A stretch of DNA of 64,000 bases from assembly GCA_902624085.1 (NCBI GenBank), contig CACNWD010000003.1, positions 1 through 64,000 of the forward strand, given 5' to 3'. A program made the position numbers and the translations under genes. Source of the stretch: an uncultured Prochlorococcus sp. (GTDB lineage: Bacteria > Cyanobacteriota > Cyanobacteriia > PCC-6307 > Cyanobiaceae). Positions 55,517 through 64,000 of the stretch are shown piece by piece (the stretch's first letter is position 1; every line of letters begins with the position of its first letter). A model generated the notes under the pieces. It was not told where the DNA came from. It searched no databases and saw only the letters and a list, made by a program, of their open reading frames with translations.

Positions 55517-56176
55517 TTGGATAGTATCGAACATTATTTAATTTCGCCAGATTTAAAAAAATTTAATAAATTTGAACCAAAATTAAATATTGCAGTTCTA
55601 GCATCTGGTGAAGGAACAAATTTTCAAGTTCTGATTGATTTATACAAAAATAAAAAATTGGATATTGACATAAAATTATTAATTTCAAATAAAGAGAATG
55701 CTGGTTGCATGAAGAGGGCAATAAAATCTAATATTCCAAATTTTCTTATTTTAGAAAAGAATTACAAAAATAAAGAAGAATTCGAAGCTGAAATAATAAA
55801 AATTCTAAAGGATTCTAATGTTGAACTAATTGTAATGGCAGGATGGATGAAAATAGCTTCAGAAAATTTTGTAAATTCATTTAAAGATAGAATTATTAAT
55901 ATACATCCTTCACTTTTACCATCATTTAAAGGTAAAACTCCAATTAATGATGCATTAAAAAGGAAGGCACTCATAACAGGTTGTTCAGTACATTTCGTTG
56001 ATAAAGAAGTTGATAATGGAAAATTAATTATTCAAGCTGCAATACCAATTGAGAAAGATGATAATTTAAGTAGTCTTACAAAAAAAATCCACGATATTGA
56101 ACATAAGATTCTCCCAATTGCTATTTCTCAAGCAGGATTGACAATAAGAAATAAATTAAGGATAAAAAGTAGGTAA
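55517..56176 (+). CDS. purN: Phosphoribosylglycinamide formyltransferase
   Basis: PurN transfers a formyl group to GAR in purine synthesis. The 219-residue protein has the fold start LNIAVLASGEGTNFQ near residue 24, GWMKIAS and the catalytic segment INIHPSLLPSFKG near residue 130. It is longer than E. coli PurN at the N-terminus and starts with TTG at 55517. Its last 21 bases overlap the 3' end of argC on the other strand. A 180-base region without other genes precedes it. Confidence 0.93.
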   Translation: MDSIEHYLISPDLKKFNKFEPKLNIAVLASGEGTNFQVLIDLYKNKKLDIDIKLLISNKENAGCMKRAIKSNIPNFLILEKNYKNKEEFEAEIIKILKDSNVELIVMAGWMKIASENFVNSFKDRIINIHPSLLPSFKGKTPINDALKRKALITGCSVHFVDKEVDNGKLIIQAAIPIEKDDNLSSLTKKIHDIEHKILPIAISQAGLTIRNKLRIKSR

Positions 56177-57211
56177 ATTTAAACCCTCATTATGTTTATA
56201 ACCTGAAATTAAATTTAGATTTTGAATAGCTTGACCAGCTTGACCTTTTAAAAGATTATCGATCGTAGAAAGTAATATAATTTTTCCACTTCTACTATCA
56301 ACATTTACTGATATGTATATATCATTTGAATTTTTTACCCATTTACTGGAGGGATATGTTCCAACTGGTAATACTTTAACGTTCGTATAATTCCTGTAGA
56401 AATTTTCTAGTAAAATTTTACAATCATCAGATGTTAATCCTGGGTCTTTTAGCCTTCCGTATATTGTTGAAAACATTCCTCTAACGATAGGAATTAAATG
56501 TGGAGTAAAGATTAACTGAATATTTAGACCTGAGACATGACTCAAAATTTGTTCAATTTCTGATGTATGTCTATGATTCAATAAACCATATGCAGAAATA
56601 CCTTCACCTGCTTCAGAATATAGTAAATGTTCTTTAGGGGTTCTACCTCCTCCAGATATTCCACTCTTTGAATCAATAATAATTCCGTCACTCTCAATAA
56701 TTCCTTGAAGCATGAATGGAATAAGAGGTATTAGTGCCGAAGTTGGATAACATCCAGGGCAAGCAATTATTCTTGATTTTTTAATTTCTTTTTGATTAAA
56801 TTCTGGTATTCCATATACTGACTCTAAACATAATTCATAATCATTTCTATTATATATTTCTGCTTCTTTATAATAAATTTCTTTCCATTTATCTAATGAT
56901 TTGTATCTATAGTCAGCAGAAAGATCAATAACTTTTATACCTTTATCAACTAATTCAGGAGTAATTGTCGATGACAAACCATTCGGAAGAGATAATAATG
57001 CTATTTCAGAACTTTCGAGAATCCTTTGTAGTGAATATTTTTCAATAGTAAGATCATTCTCAATATTAATAAAAGGAAACAGATCATTCCATTTTGAACC
57101 TGCAGATTTGTTTCCACCTAAAAATGACAATTTAAAATTTCTATTTCTTCTTAATAGATTTACTAACTGTATGCCTCCGTAACCTGTAGCACCAACTATT
57201 GCAACATTCAT
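56156..57211 (-). CDS. argC: N-acetyl-gamma-glutamyl-phosphate reductase
   Basis: ArgC reduces N-acetylglutamyl phosphate to the semialdehyde in arginine synthesis. The 351-residue protein has the NADP-binding start VAIVGATGYGGIQLVNLL, the catalytic cysteine in CPGCYPTSALIPL near residue 151 and the conserved HRHTSEIEQ segment near 218. Its final 21 bases are antisense to the end of purN. It is divergent from ribBA (86 bases). Confidence 0.96.
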   Translation of the reverse strand: MNVAIVGATGYGGIQLVNLLRRNRNFKLSFLGGNKSAGSKWNDLFPFINIENDLTIEKYSLQRILESSEIALLSLPNGLSSTITPELVDKGIKVIDLSADYRYKSLDKWKEIYYKEAEIYNRNDYELCLESVYGIPEFNQKEIKKSRIIACPGCYPTSALIPLIPFMLQGIIESDGIIIDSKSGISGGGRTPKEHLLYSEAGEGISAYGLLNHRHTSEIEQILSHVSGLNIQLIFTPHLIPIVRGMFSTIYGRLKDPGLTSDDCKILLENFYRNYTNVKVLPVGTYPSSKWVKNSNDIYISVNVDSRSGKIILLSTIDNLLKGQAGQAIQNLNLISGYKHNEGLNLPTFYP

Positions 57212-57297
57212 TTCTCTTAACTGGCAAGTGTGATATAGGATTATATAGTATTGAAATTGTTTATTACAATTGCAATTGCTTTATTATGTAATTTATA

Positions 57298-59031
57298 ATG
57301 GAAGAAACAAGTACAAGATCTAATAATCAAGAAATTTCTGATAAGAAAGAACTACTTGATATAAAGTTTGATCCTATAAGTGATGCTTTAGCTGCAATAA
57401 GAAACGGTGAATGCATAATTGTTGTAGATGATGAAGGGAGAGAAAATGAAGGTGATTTGATATGTGCAGCCCAATTTGCCACACCTCAACAGATAAATTT
57501 CATGGCTGTAGAGGGGAGAGGTTTAATTTGTTTGGCAATGCAAGGAGATAAATTAGATGCTTTAGATTTACCATTAATGGTTGATAGGAATACTGATTCA
57601 AACCAGACAGCGTTTACAGTTTCTATTGATGCAGGACCAGAATTTAATGTATCTACTGGAATTTCTGCTGAGGATAGAGCAAAAACAATTCAAGTTGCAA
57701 TAAATCCTAATACAGTTCCTGAAGACCTAAGGAGACCAGGGCATATATTTCCATTAAGAGCAAAAAAAGGTGGTGTTTTAAAAAGAGCCGGACATACAGA
57801 AGCAGCCGTTGATTTAGCTTTACTTTCAGGTTTATATCCAGCAGGTGTCATTTGTGAGATTCAAAATCAAGACGGATCAATGTCTAGATTACCGGAACTT
57901 AGTAAATACGCTAAGCAATGGGGCATGAAATTAATTTCAATTGCTGACCTTATAAGATATAGATCTGAGAACGAAAGATTCGTATTTAGAAAATCTGCTA
58001 CTGAACTGCCTAGTATATTTGGAACTTTTAAAGCTTATGGATACATTAACGAGCTTGATGGATCTGAACATGTTGCTCTTGTTAAAAAAAAATCTAAGAC
58101 TATTAATGAACCGGTTCTAGTAAGGATGCATTCTGAATGCCTTACTGGAGATGCTTTTGGATCATTAAGATGTGACTGTAGACCACAGCTTGAGGCTGCA
58201 TTATCGAGAATTGAGGAGGAAGGGGAAGGTGTCGTTGTTTATCTCAGACAAGAGGGGAGAGGTATAGGATTAATTAATAAGTTAAAGGCTTACAGCTTAC
58301 AAGATGGTGGATTAGACACTGTTGAAGCAAACGAAAAACTTGGATTCCCAGCAGATCTTAGAAATTATGGTGTAGGTGCACAAATACTTACAGACCTTGG
58401 AATAAAGAAGCTAAAGCTTCTTACAAATAATCCAAGAAAAATTGCTGGTTTAGGTGGTTATGGTATTGAAGTAGTTTCTCGAGTACCACTAGTAATTTGT
58501 CCAGGAGATTATAATGCTAAATATTTAAATGTTAAAAGAACTAAATTAGGACATTTACTTGATAATGAACAAAATAAATTTTCAAATATAGATCCGTTCA
58601 TAGCAATATTTTTGGATGGAAAATATACTTCAGACGAATTGGTTACTATTAAGAATCAAATAAATAAATTTTGTCAATTAAAGGATATAGAAGTGAAATT
58701 AGAAAGTAGCCCTAGATTACTTGCTATATGGAATCGACCAAAACTAGTATGGAGAATTATTCACAAAAAAGATAGAAAAAATATAGTTATAAATAATAAC
58801 GAAATAAAGAAAATAGAGGAATTTATCTACAAACTCTCAAACATTAAGAAAAGTTCAAAAGTTGGCTTAATAGTTGCTAAAAATATTGATCAAGCCCTCC
58901 ATCCCACAAATAATATTAAAATTGAGAATACATTAATAACTGATCAAAATGAGAAACTTTACGCTTCTACAAGAAAATTTAATTTAGATAAAGTACCTTT
59001 TACTATAATTTTAGAAAAAACAAGGAATTAA
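57298..59031 (+). CDS. ribBA: Bifunctional riboflavin synthesis enzyme RibBA
   Basis: RibBA joins 3,4-dihydroxy-2-butanone-4-phosphate synthase (residues 30-230, with [10 protein letters not shown] and [11 protein letters not shown]) and GTP cyclohydrolase II (about 235-420, zinc ligands in [34 protein letters not shown]). Both start the riboflavin pathway. The 577-residue chain carries about 150 extra residues after the cyclohydrolase part, in a region of unknown role. The start is ATG at 57298. Its end overlaps the cyclophilin gene by four bases. Confidence 0.95.
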   Translation: MEETSTRSNNQEISDKKELLDIKFDPISDALAAIRNGECIIVVDDEGRENEGDLICAAQFATPQQINFMAVEGRGLICLAMQGDKLDALDLPLMVDRNTDSNQTAFTVSIDAGPEFNVSTGISAEDRAKTIQVAINPNTVPEDLRRPGHIFPLRAKKGGVLKRAGHTEAAVDLALLSGLYPAGVICEIQNQDGSMSRLPELSKYAKQWGMKLISIADLIRYRSENERFVFRKSATELPSIFGTFKAYGYINELDGSEHVALVKKKSKTINEPVLVRMHSECLTGDAFGSLRCDCRPQLEAALSRIEEEGEGVVVYLRQEGRGIGLINKLKAYSLQDGGLDTVEANEKLGFPADLRNYGVGAQILTDLGIKKLKLLTNNPRKIAGLGGYGIEVVSRVPLVICPGDYNAKYLNVKRTKLGHLLDNEQNKFSNIDPFIAIFLDGKYTSDELVTIKNQINKFCQLKDIEVKLESSPRLLAIWNRPKLVWRIIHKKDRKNIVINNNEIKKIEEFIYKLSNIKKSSKVGLIVAKNIDQALHPTNNIKIENTLITDQNEKLYASTRKFNLDKVPFTIILEKTRN

Positions 59032-59465
59032 CCTAAATACGCTTTTATAATTTTTGAGCCATTTTTTAGCTTTAAAACAACATCCATATTATTTGTTTTT
59101 CCAAATACAGTATGTACTCCATCTAAATGTGGCTGAGGTTCATAAACTATAAAAAATTGACTACCTCCAGTGTTTTTGCCGGCATGTGCCATCGATAAGG
59201 AGCCAGTAATATGTTTATTAGAATTTATTTCACATTTTATTTTGTAACCAGGACCTCCTGTACCAGGCATTCCTGAAGATCCTTCTCTTGTATTTGGACA
59301 TCCACCCTGTGCCATAAAACCAGGAATGACTCTATGAAATGATAAACCATTATAAAATCCTTCATTTACAAGTTTTGTAAAATTATCGACCGTATTAGGA
59401 GCATCTTTAGAAAATAGATCGAACTCAATATTACCTGAGTCAGTTTCAAAAATAACTTTTGACAT
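59028..59465 (-). CDS. Cyclophilin-type peptidyl-prolyl isomerase
   Basis: A 145-residue single-domain cyclophilin that speeds up proline isomerisation in folding proteins. Motifs include [13 protein letters not shown] near residue 42 and the catalytic-core stretch [12 protein letters not shown] near 95. No signal peptide is visible, so it is cytoplasmic. It closes the dnaK-dnaJ-DUF3110-cyclophilin group, which fits a chaperone and folding module. Confidence 0.94.
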   Translation of the reverse strand: MSKVIFETDSGNIEFDLFSKDAPNTVDNFTKLVNEGFYNGLSFHRVIPGFMAQGGCPNTREGSSGMPGTGGPGYKIKCEINSNKHITGSLSMAHAGKNTGGSQFFIVYEPQPHLDGVHTVFGKTNNMDVVLKLKNGSKIIKAYLG

Positions 59466-59507
59466 GTTTAAAAACCATTTACTGCAGTATATTACATGAA
59501 TAAAATT

Positions 59508-59882
59508 TTAGAGAAGTTTTTCCAGGTTTTCTCTTATGTCATCTAAATTATCACCATTGTTTTTTTTGTCTTCCCATTTATCTACTTCTAAGTTTTTTTG
59601 AGGAGGGGTTAATAATAATCTATCTTCAAGAGTCTTCGGTATGAAATCTTTAGTCACTAGCCTAGTTTCATAATCACATTTATTGCAAAATTCTTTAATT
59701 TCTTCTAAATTAACCTTTTCTATCGAAGGAATAGGAAAGTTTTGTGCTTCTAAAAGACCAACATACCTTTCAGCATCATCCATTTCTTCAAACATTAATA
59801 CAATTGTTCTACCTCTAAGTTCTATGGAATGAATACCTTCATTATCAGTATTAGGGTTATAAAGTAGAACAAATATTTTCAT
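59508..59882 (-). CDS. DUF3110-family protein
   Basis: A 124-residue protein with the DUF3110 pattern seen in cyanobacteria and plants: a start MKIFVLLYNPNTDNEGIHSI, then VLMFEEMDDAERYVGLLEAQ and a Cys pair in EFCNKCDYETRLV near residue 66. No function is established. It sits 15 bases downstream of dnaJ and 42 bases before the cyclophilin gene, all on the same strand, suggesting a shared stress-linked operon. Confidence 0.85.
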   Translation of the reverse strand: MKIFVLLYNPNTDNEGIHSIELRGRTIVLMFEEMDDAERYVGLLEAQNFPIPSIEKVNLEEIKEFCNKCDYETRLVTKDFIPKTLEDRLLLTPPQKNLEVDKWEDKKNNGDNLDDIRENLEKLL

Positions 59883-59897
59883 GATAAATTTTTAAAA

Positions 59898-60803
59898 TTA
59901 CGCTTCAGAAAGGGATAGTTCCTGCAATCTTGAATATAGAGCAATTTCCTCATCGTTCATATTAGCAGGGATAACCACAACTATCTCTACATATTGATCA
60001 CCTATATTATTACCGTGAACCATACCTCTTCCTTTAAGCCTAAGTAATCTTCCCGTTGATGATTTAGGTGGAACCTGAAGAGTAACATAACCTTCAAGAG
60101 TAGGTACATCAACAGCACAACCTAAAAGTGCATCAGGTGGAAATAATTCAAGCTTGTAAAGGACTCGTAATCCATCAATTCTCAATCCATCAGAAGTCTG
60201 AACTTTTAATTGTAGATAATGATCTTTTCCTCCTCTAGCAATATTTTCTAACCTAAGCCTCCACCCGTCCCCCGCGAAAGGTGGTGTATCAACTTCGACG
60301 ATAGTTTTATCTTCAAGTTCAATTAATATAGTTGATCCCATAAGAGCCTCATCTGGCGATAATTCTATAATTGTTTCAACGTCTTGAAAGGACTTTACAG
60401 GTGGAGGCGAGTTAGTTGATTTAGCAGGATAATCAAAATTATCAAATTCTTCTTCAGATATATCCCCGTCTTGAAAATCATCTTCTGATTCACTTTCAGT
60501 ATATTTGTTAAAGCCAAAGAGCATATCTAAATATTCTTCAAATTCAGGAAATCCTGTTGCTAAATTATTTTTTTTATTGGCAGATTCTTTCCCATCGAGA
60601 GAAGCTCTTAGCTTTGGGTCACGTAAAAATTCATAAGCTTCATTTATTAATTTAAAACGCTCTTCTGCATTAATATCATTTTTATTTAAATCTGGATGCC
60701 ATTTTCTAGCTTCTCTTCGAAAAGCCTTTTTTAGTTCAAAATCATCAAAGTTCTTTGATAATCCTAGAATTGATAAATAATCAGTTTTAGAGGAAGTAGT
60801 CAT
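59898..60803 (-). CDS. dnaJ: DnaJ-family co-chaperone without zinc finger
   Basis: About 301 residues from ATG 60803; an in-frame start at 60836 overlaps dnaK further and its 11 extra residues (MVTLGTMIHGT) look non-homologous. It has a J domain (YLSILGLSKNF and HPDLNK near residue 36) and a C-terminal substrate-binding region (LEGYVTLQVPPKSSTGRLLR), but no Cys-rich zinc finger, so it is a CbpA-type co-chaperone. An acidic stretch joins the parts. It overlaps dnaK by 17 bases, so it is translationally coupled. Confidence 0.92.
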   Translation of the reverse strand: MTTSSKTDYLSILGLSKNFDDFELKKAFRREARKWHPDLNKNDINAEERFKLINEAYEFLRDPKLRASLDGKESANKKNNLATGFPEFEEYLDMLFGFNKYTESESEDDFQDGDISEEEFDNFDYPAKSTNSPPPVKSFQDVETIIELSPDEALMGSTILIELEDKTIVEVDTPPFAGDGWRLRLENIARGGKDHYLQLKVQTSDGLRIDGLRVLYKLELFPPDALLGCAVDVPTLEGYVTLQVPPKSSTGRLLRLKGRGMVHGNNIGDQYVEIVVVIPANMNDEEIALYSRLQELSLSEA

Positions 60804-62784
60804 TGTCCCATGGATCATCGTCCCTAGAGTTACCATACCTCGGATTTCTATAATTTCTATCTATTTGGTTATCCCAAGGATCATCATCCCAGTAATCATC
60901 AGAAAATAATTCATCTTTTATAGACCCAAAAGTATTTTTGATACCTTGAAGAGGATTATTTTCAATTTTCTTTTCAGAAGCAAATTTTCTATTTAATCCG
61001 AATAAGGCTTCCTGTAAGGCACTACATGAAATTTCCAATTCTTGAGGATCTTCATCCTCTAAAAATTCTTCGACATCTTGTATAGCGATCTCAACTGCTC
61101 TTTGTTGTCTTTCAGCTCCATATGGCCCAAACTCTAAAGAAGCATCTCTAAGTCTTCTCTCTGCTTGAGCTATCAGAGTGAGAGCATTATTCTTCCTATC
61201 TATAACGGATCTCTTTTTCTTATCTTCACTCGCTTTTGATTTTGCTTCATCAATAATTTTATTAATTTCATCTTCATTTAAATTAGATCCTCCAGTTATA
61301 CTTACAGACTGATTCCTTCCTGTTGTTCTATCTGTCGCACTGACTTCAAGTAATCCATTAGCATCTATATCAAATGCAACCTGCACTTGTGGTATTCCTC
61401 TTGGAGCTGGAGGAATACCTGATAATCGAAATTTACCCAATGATTTATTTTCTCCAGCGAGTGGTCTCTCTCCTTGACAAATTTTTATAAAAACAGAAGA
61501 TTGATTCGCTTCAGAAGTACTAAAAACATCTGATTGTCTTACTGGTATTGGAGTATTTCTTGGAATTAATACTTTCATTAATCCACCAATAGTTTCAAGA
61601 CCTAAAGAAAGTGGCGTTACATCATTTAAAAGCAAATCTCGTAGTTCTCCGCTTAAAATTCCTGATTGAATTGCGGCACCAATTGCTACGACTTCATCTG
61701 GATTAACTGTTTGACATGGATCATTAGGGACTAATGTTTTAACTAATTGTTGAACCATCGGTATTCTTGTTGAGCCGCCTACGAGAACGACTTCATCAAC
61801 TTCATCTGGATTCCATCCAGAATCATCTAATGCAATTTGTACTGGTTCTAATAATCTATCAAGTAAATCTTGGGATAAGGATTCAAAAAGTTTTCTATCC
61901 AAAGTCTCATCTATATGAAGAGGACCTTGTTCATTTGTAGTAATAAAAGGAAGAGATATTTTTGTTTTATTTAGTCCTGATAACTCACATTTTGCCTTTT
62001 CAGCTGCTTCTGTTAATCTTTGGAGTGCTTGTCTATCTCTACGTAAATCAATTTTATACTTAGTTAAGAAGTTTTCTGCTAACCAATCAACTATTTTTGA
62101 ATCAAAATTATTGCCTCCGAGTTGAGTATCTCCACAGGTTGCTTTTACATCAAAAACACCATTAGATATTCTTAATAAAGAGACATCAAATGTACCTCCC
62201 CCTAAGTCAAAAACTAAAACGTTATTAGCAGAACTTTTTTCAAAGCCATATGCTAAGGCGGCGGCTGTTGGTTCATTAAGAATTCTTTCAACTTTAATAC
62301 CTGCTAAAAGGGCGGCATCTTTAGTGGCTTGTCTTTGAGATTCATTGAAATAAGCAGGAACAGTGATAACAGCAGAATCAATTGTATCTCCAAGAAATGT
62401 TTCTGAATCATCTATTAATTTCCGAATAATTGAACTTACCAACTCTTCAGGTGCATATTCTCTTTCGGTAAAAGGACTTAATACTCTTACATTACCATTA
62501 TCGTTTGACTTGATATTATATGGCACTGACATGCTAGTTTCATCTAATTCATCCCACTCGCGACCTACAAATCTTTTTAAATTAAAAAACGTATTTTTAG
62601 GATTTAAGACAAGTTGTCTTCTGGCTTGATCACCAATAACAATTTCAGACTCTTTAGTGAATCCAACAATTGAAGGTGTTGTTCTAGTACCTTCAGAACT
62701 AGCAATTATTACTGGGCGACCGGCTTCAATTACTCCAACCACGGAGTTAGTAGTGCCTAAATCAATTCCAACAATTTTCCCCAT
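60787..62784 (-). CDS. dnaK: DnaK-type Hsp70 chaperone
   Basis: A 665-residue Hsp70 with an intact nucleotide-binding domain (GKIVGIDLGTTNSVVGVIEA, VFDLGGGTFDVSLL, EVVLVGGSTRIPMVQ) and substrate-binding domain. The C-terminal tail carries a duplicated DDDPWDN motif (twice within about 40 residues) and ends in YFL, unlike the EEVD-free tail of E. coli DnaK. The direct pairing with a zinc-finger-less DnaJ is typical of the cyanobacterial dnaK3-type locus, which suggests membrane-linked work, though paralog type is inferred. Confidence 0.95.
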   Translation of the reverse strand: MGKIVGIDLGTTNSVVGVIEAGRPVIIASSEGTRTTPSIVGFTKESEIVIGDQARRQLVLNPKNTFFNLKRFVGREWDELDETSMSVPYNIKSNDNGNVRVLSPFTEREYAPEELVSSIIRKLIDDSETFLGDTIDSAVITVPAYFNESQRQATKDAALLAGIKVERILNEPTAAALAYGFEKSSANNVLVFDLGGGTFDVSLLRISNGVFDVKATCGDTQLGGNNFDSKIVDWLAENFLTKYKIDLRRDRQALQRLTEAAEKAKCELSGLNKTKISLPFITTNEQGPLHIDETLDRKLFESLSQDLLDRLLEPVQIALDDSGWNPDEVDEVVLVGGSTRIPMVQQLVKTLVPNDPCQTVNPDEVVAIGAAIQSGILSGELRDLLLNDVTPLSLGLETIGGLMKVLIPRNTPIPVRQSDVFSTSEANQSSVFIKICQGERPLAGENKSLGKFRLSGIPPAPRGIPQVQVAFDIDANGLLEVSATDRTTGRNQSVSITGGSNLNEDEINKIIDEAKSKASEDKKKRSVIDRKNNALTLIAQAERRLRDASLEFGPYGAERQQRAVEIAIQDVEEFLEDEDPQELEISCSALQEALFGLNRKFASEKKIENNPLQGIKNTFGSIKDELFSDDYWDDDPWDNQIDRNYRNPRYGNSRDDDPWDNDYFL

Positions 62785-63021
62785 AATTTATTATGGATAA
62801 CTAAAACTTAACTTAAAATTTAATTAAAACAAATAATTAATAATTTTGTTTTCATATTAGTAAAAATATCTCTTTTGTTAAGTTCAATTATTATTAATTT
62901 TTATATATTATTGAACATTAAATTTATTTATAAAATTAATTATTTTAGTGAATTTAATAAATAGAACTTAAATTTTGTTGTAATTAACTTTATTTATGTT
63001 CTTCATTGCTTTATATTTATA

Positions 63022-63108
63022 CGGAGAGAGAGGGATTCGAACCCTCGATAGAGTTGCCTCTATACAGCATTTCCAGTGCTGCGCCTTCAACCACTCGGCC
63101 ACCTCTCC
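63022..63108 (-). tRNA. tRNA-Ser (GGA)
   Basis: The reverse strand gives an 87-base class II tRNA: acceptor GGAGAGG/TCTCTCC with discriminator G, a D arm starting GCCGAG, anticodon GGA in the loop CTGGAAA, a long variable arm (about TATAGAGGCAACTCTATC) and the T loop GTTCGAAT. The long variable arm and anticodon both fit serine. No CCA is encoded. It stands alone between dnaK and the 2Fe-2S gene. Confidence 0.97.
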
Positions 63109-63156
63109 AATAGATTTATTTTAACCTTTTAGCATCCCTTATTTGAGGAAAGATAC

Positions 63157-63531
63157 TTGAAAAAGAAGTTTAGAGTCACTATAAGGAATAAAGTAACTGG
63201 AAAAGTTTATCAAGAAGATGTTAGTAGTGATGAATATATATTAAAGGAATTTGAAAAAAAGGGTTTAAGGCTGCCATTCTCATGTAGGAATGGATGTTGC
63301 ACTGAATGTGCTGTAAAAATTATTTCGGGTAAACTTGAACAAAGACATGCAATGGGAGTATCGCAAGCTTTAAAGGATGAAGGATATGCTTTGCTCTGCG
63401 TGGGTAAAGCCCTAGAGGATGTTGAAGTTGAAACTACATACTACGATGAGGTTTATGAATTGCAATTCGGGCAATTCTTTGGACAAGGCACTACAAGAGT
63501 AGCACCACCATGGGAATTTGAAGAAGATTAG
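63157..63531 (+). CDS. Plant-type 2Fe-2S ferredoxin-like protein
   Basis: A 124-residue protein with a chloroplast-type 2Fe-2S domain. Cluster ligands are in FSCRNGCCTECAV near residue 43-51 (C-x4-C-x2-C, with one extra Cys) and the fourth Cys in LLCVGKA near 82. The C-terminal 28 residues beyond the fold (QFFGQGTTRVAPPWEF) extend it past ordinary PetF, as in FdC-like ferredoxins. The start is TTG at 63157, chosen because GAGGAAAG (about 63144-63151) sits at ribosome-binding distance. It probably is co-transcribed with the next gene. Confidence 0.9.
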   Translation: MKKKFRVTIRNKVTGKVYQEDVSSDEYILKEFEKKGLRLPFSCRNGCCTECAVKIISGKLEQRHAMGVSQALKDEGYALLCVGKALEDVEVETTYYDEVYELQFGQFFGQGTTRVAPPWEFEED

Positions 63532-63535
63532 ATAA

Positions 63536-64000
63536 ATGAATATAACTGAAAAATTTAAAAATTTAAAAATCAATATAAATCTAGATAACCTTACAGAAAT
63601 AGCTAAAAACGCAGCAACAATAGGTTCTGAAATAATTAACTCAAACTATAACAAGATTCAAAGAATTTCATCTAAAGGTAGAGAAGGTGATCTAGTTACA
63701 AATGTTGATCTTGAGGTTGAGAGAAAAATTAAATATTATCTATTAGATAAAACTCCAAAAATTACAATACTTGCTGAGGAATCCGGCAAATCCAACAAAT
63801 CATCTGATTTGATGTGGTGCATAGATCCATTGGATGGAACAACAAACTATTCCCACGGATATCCATTCTTTGGCACCTCAATTGGGCTTGTATATAAGGG
63901 TATACCAATTTTAGGTGCAATATCTATACCTTATTTAAATGAACTTTATTGGGGTTGTATAAACAAAGGGGCTTATTGCAATAATGAGATAATCAAAGTT
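63536..64000 (+). CDS. Inositol monophosphatase-family protein (partial)
   Basis: The window ends inside this gene, so only the first 155 residues are seen. The metal and phosphate motifs are clear: AEESGKS (motif with the first metal Glu, near residue 81), WCIDPLDGTTNYSHGYPFFG near residue 95, the hallmark of the IMPase/FIG/CysQ superfamily. Substrate may be inositol phosphate, histidinol phosphate or fructose bisphosphate; the missing half is needed to tell. It starts four bases after the 2Fe-2S gene. Confidence 0.92.
   Translation, partial: MNITEKFKNLKININLDNLTEIAKNAATIGSEIINSNYNKIQRISSKGREGDLVTNVDLEVERKIKYYLLDKTPKITILAEESGKSNKSSDLMWCIDPLDGTTNYSHGYPFFGTSIGLVYKGIPILGAISIPYLNELYWGCINKGAYCNNEIIKV

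Overview
The window is a strongly AT-rich, densely packed chromosomal segment of a marine picocyanobacterium, most likely a high-light type Prochlorococcus. This rests on the very low GC content, the short intergenic gaps, the many TTG and GTG starts, and the gene content: aerobic chlorophyll cyclase acsF, psb30, a Ycf20-like protein, a CCB-type cytochrome b6f assembly factor, cyanobacterial DUF families (2949, 3038, 4335, 2996, 565, 1995, 3110), the B12 genes cobN, cobU and metH, and dnaK-dnaJ. The strain cannot be named from sequence reading alone. No rRNA, IS element, phage module or CRISPR array was seen.

Layout. 0-2 kb: DUF2949, DUF3038 and DUF4335 genes and two small membrane proteins. 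2-16 kb: mfd, a TerC-family protein, the tldD-pmbA-fmt operon, acsF, a DUF2996 protein carrying a five-copy 99-bp tandem repeat, a degenerate RNB/S1 protein, and two half-size GDT1 transporters behind a Cys-cluster protein. 16-21 kb: psb30, a CbbY-like phosphatase, a Ycf20-like gene, rpmF, an FtsH homologue without its zinc site, a membrane protein and a 2-Cys peroxiredoxin. 21-23.7 kb: a gene-poor stretch of very small ORFs, a probable ribbon-helix-helix regulator flanked by palindromic sites, and a CAT-anticodon tRNA. 23.7-32 kb: trmL, cobU, a CCB-type factor, lptC, metG, a short RNase II-like protein, rpsR, rpmG and pheT. 32.2-32.9 kb: a long intergenic region with several TAGTCT/AGACTA palindromes. 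33-64 kb: housekeeping genes, including ilvE-metH beside cobN, a HemG-type protoporphyrinogen oxidase, uvrC, coaD, the dapF-NifS-DUF1995-dacB operon, leuS, pgi, purN, argC, ribBA, the dnaK-dnaJ-DUF3110-cyclophilin cluster, tRNA-Ser, a 2Fe-2S protein and an inositol monophosphatase family gene cut by the window end.

How the genes work together. Several entries serve the photosynthetic machinery and its cofactors (acsF, hemG, psb30, CCB factor, ferredoxin; possibly manganese export by the GDT1 pair). metH, cobN and cobU belong to corrinoid synthesis and use. rpmG-rpsR-rnb-metG-lptC looks like one co-directional translation and RNA-decay run.

The best leads are two proteins that keep a family fold but have lost the catalytic residues (FtsH-like at 17.9-19.6 kb, RNB-like at 13.1-15.3 kb), the small regulator with AGTGTNACACT-like sites on both sides, the palindrome-rich spacer at 32.5-32.8 kb, and the expandable repeat in the DUF2996 gene. 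No wholly new multi-gene system could be demonstrated by reading alone.
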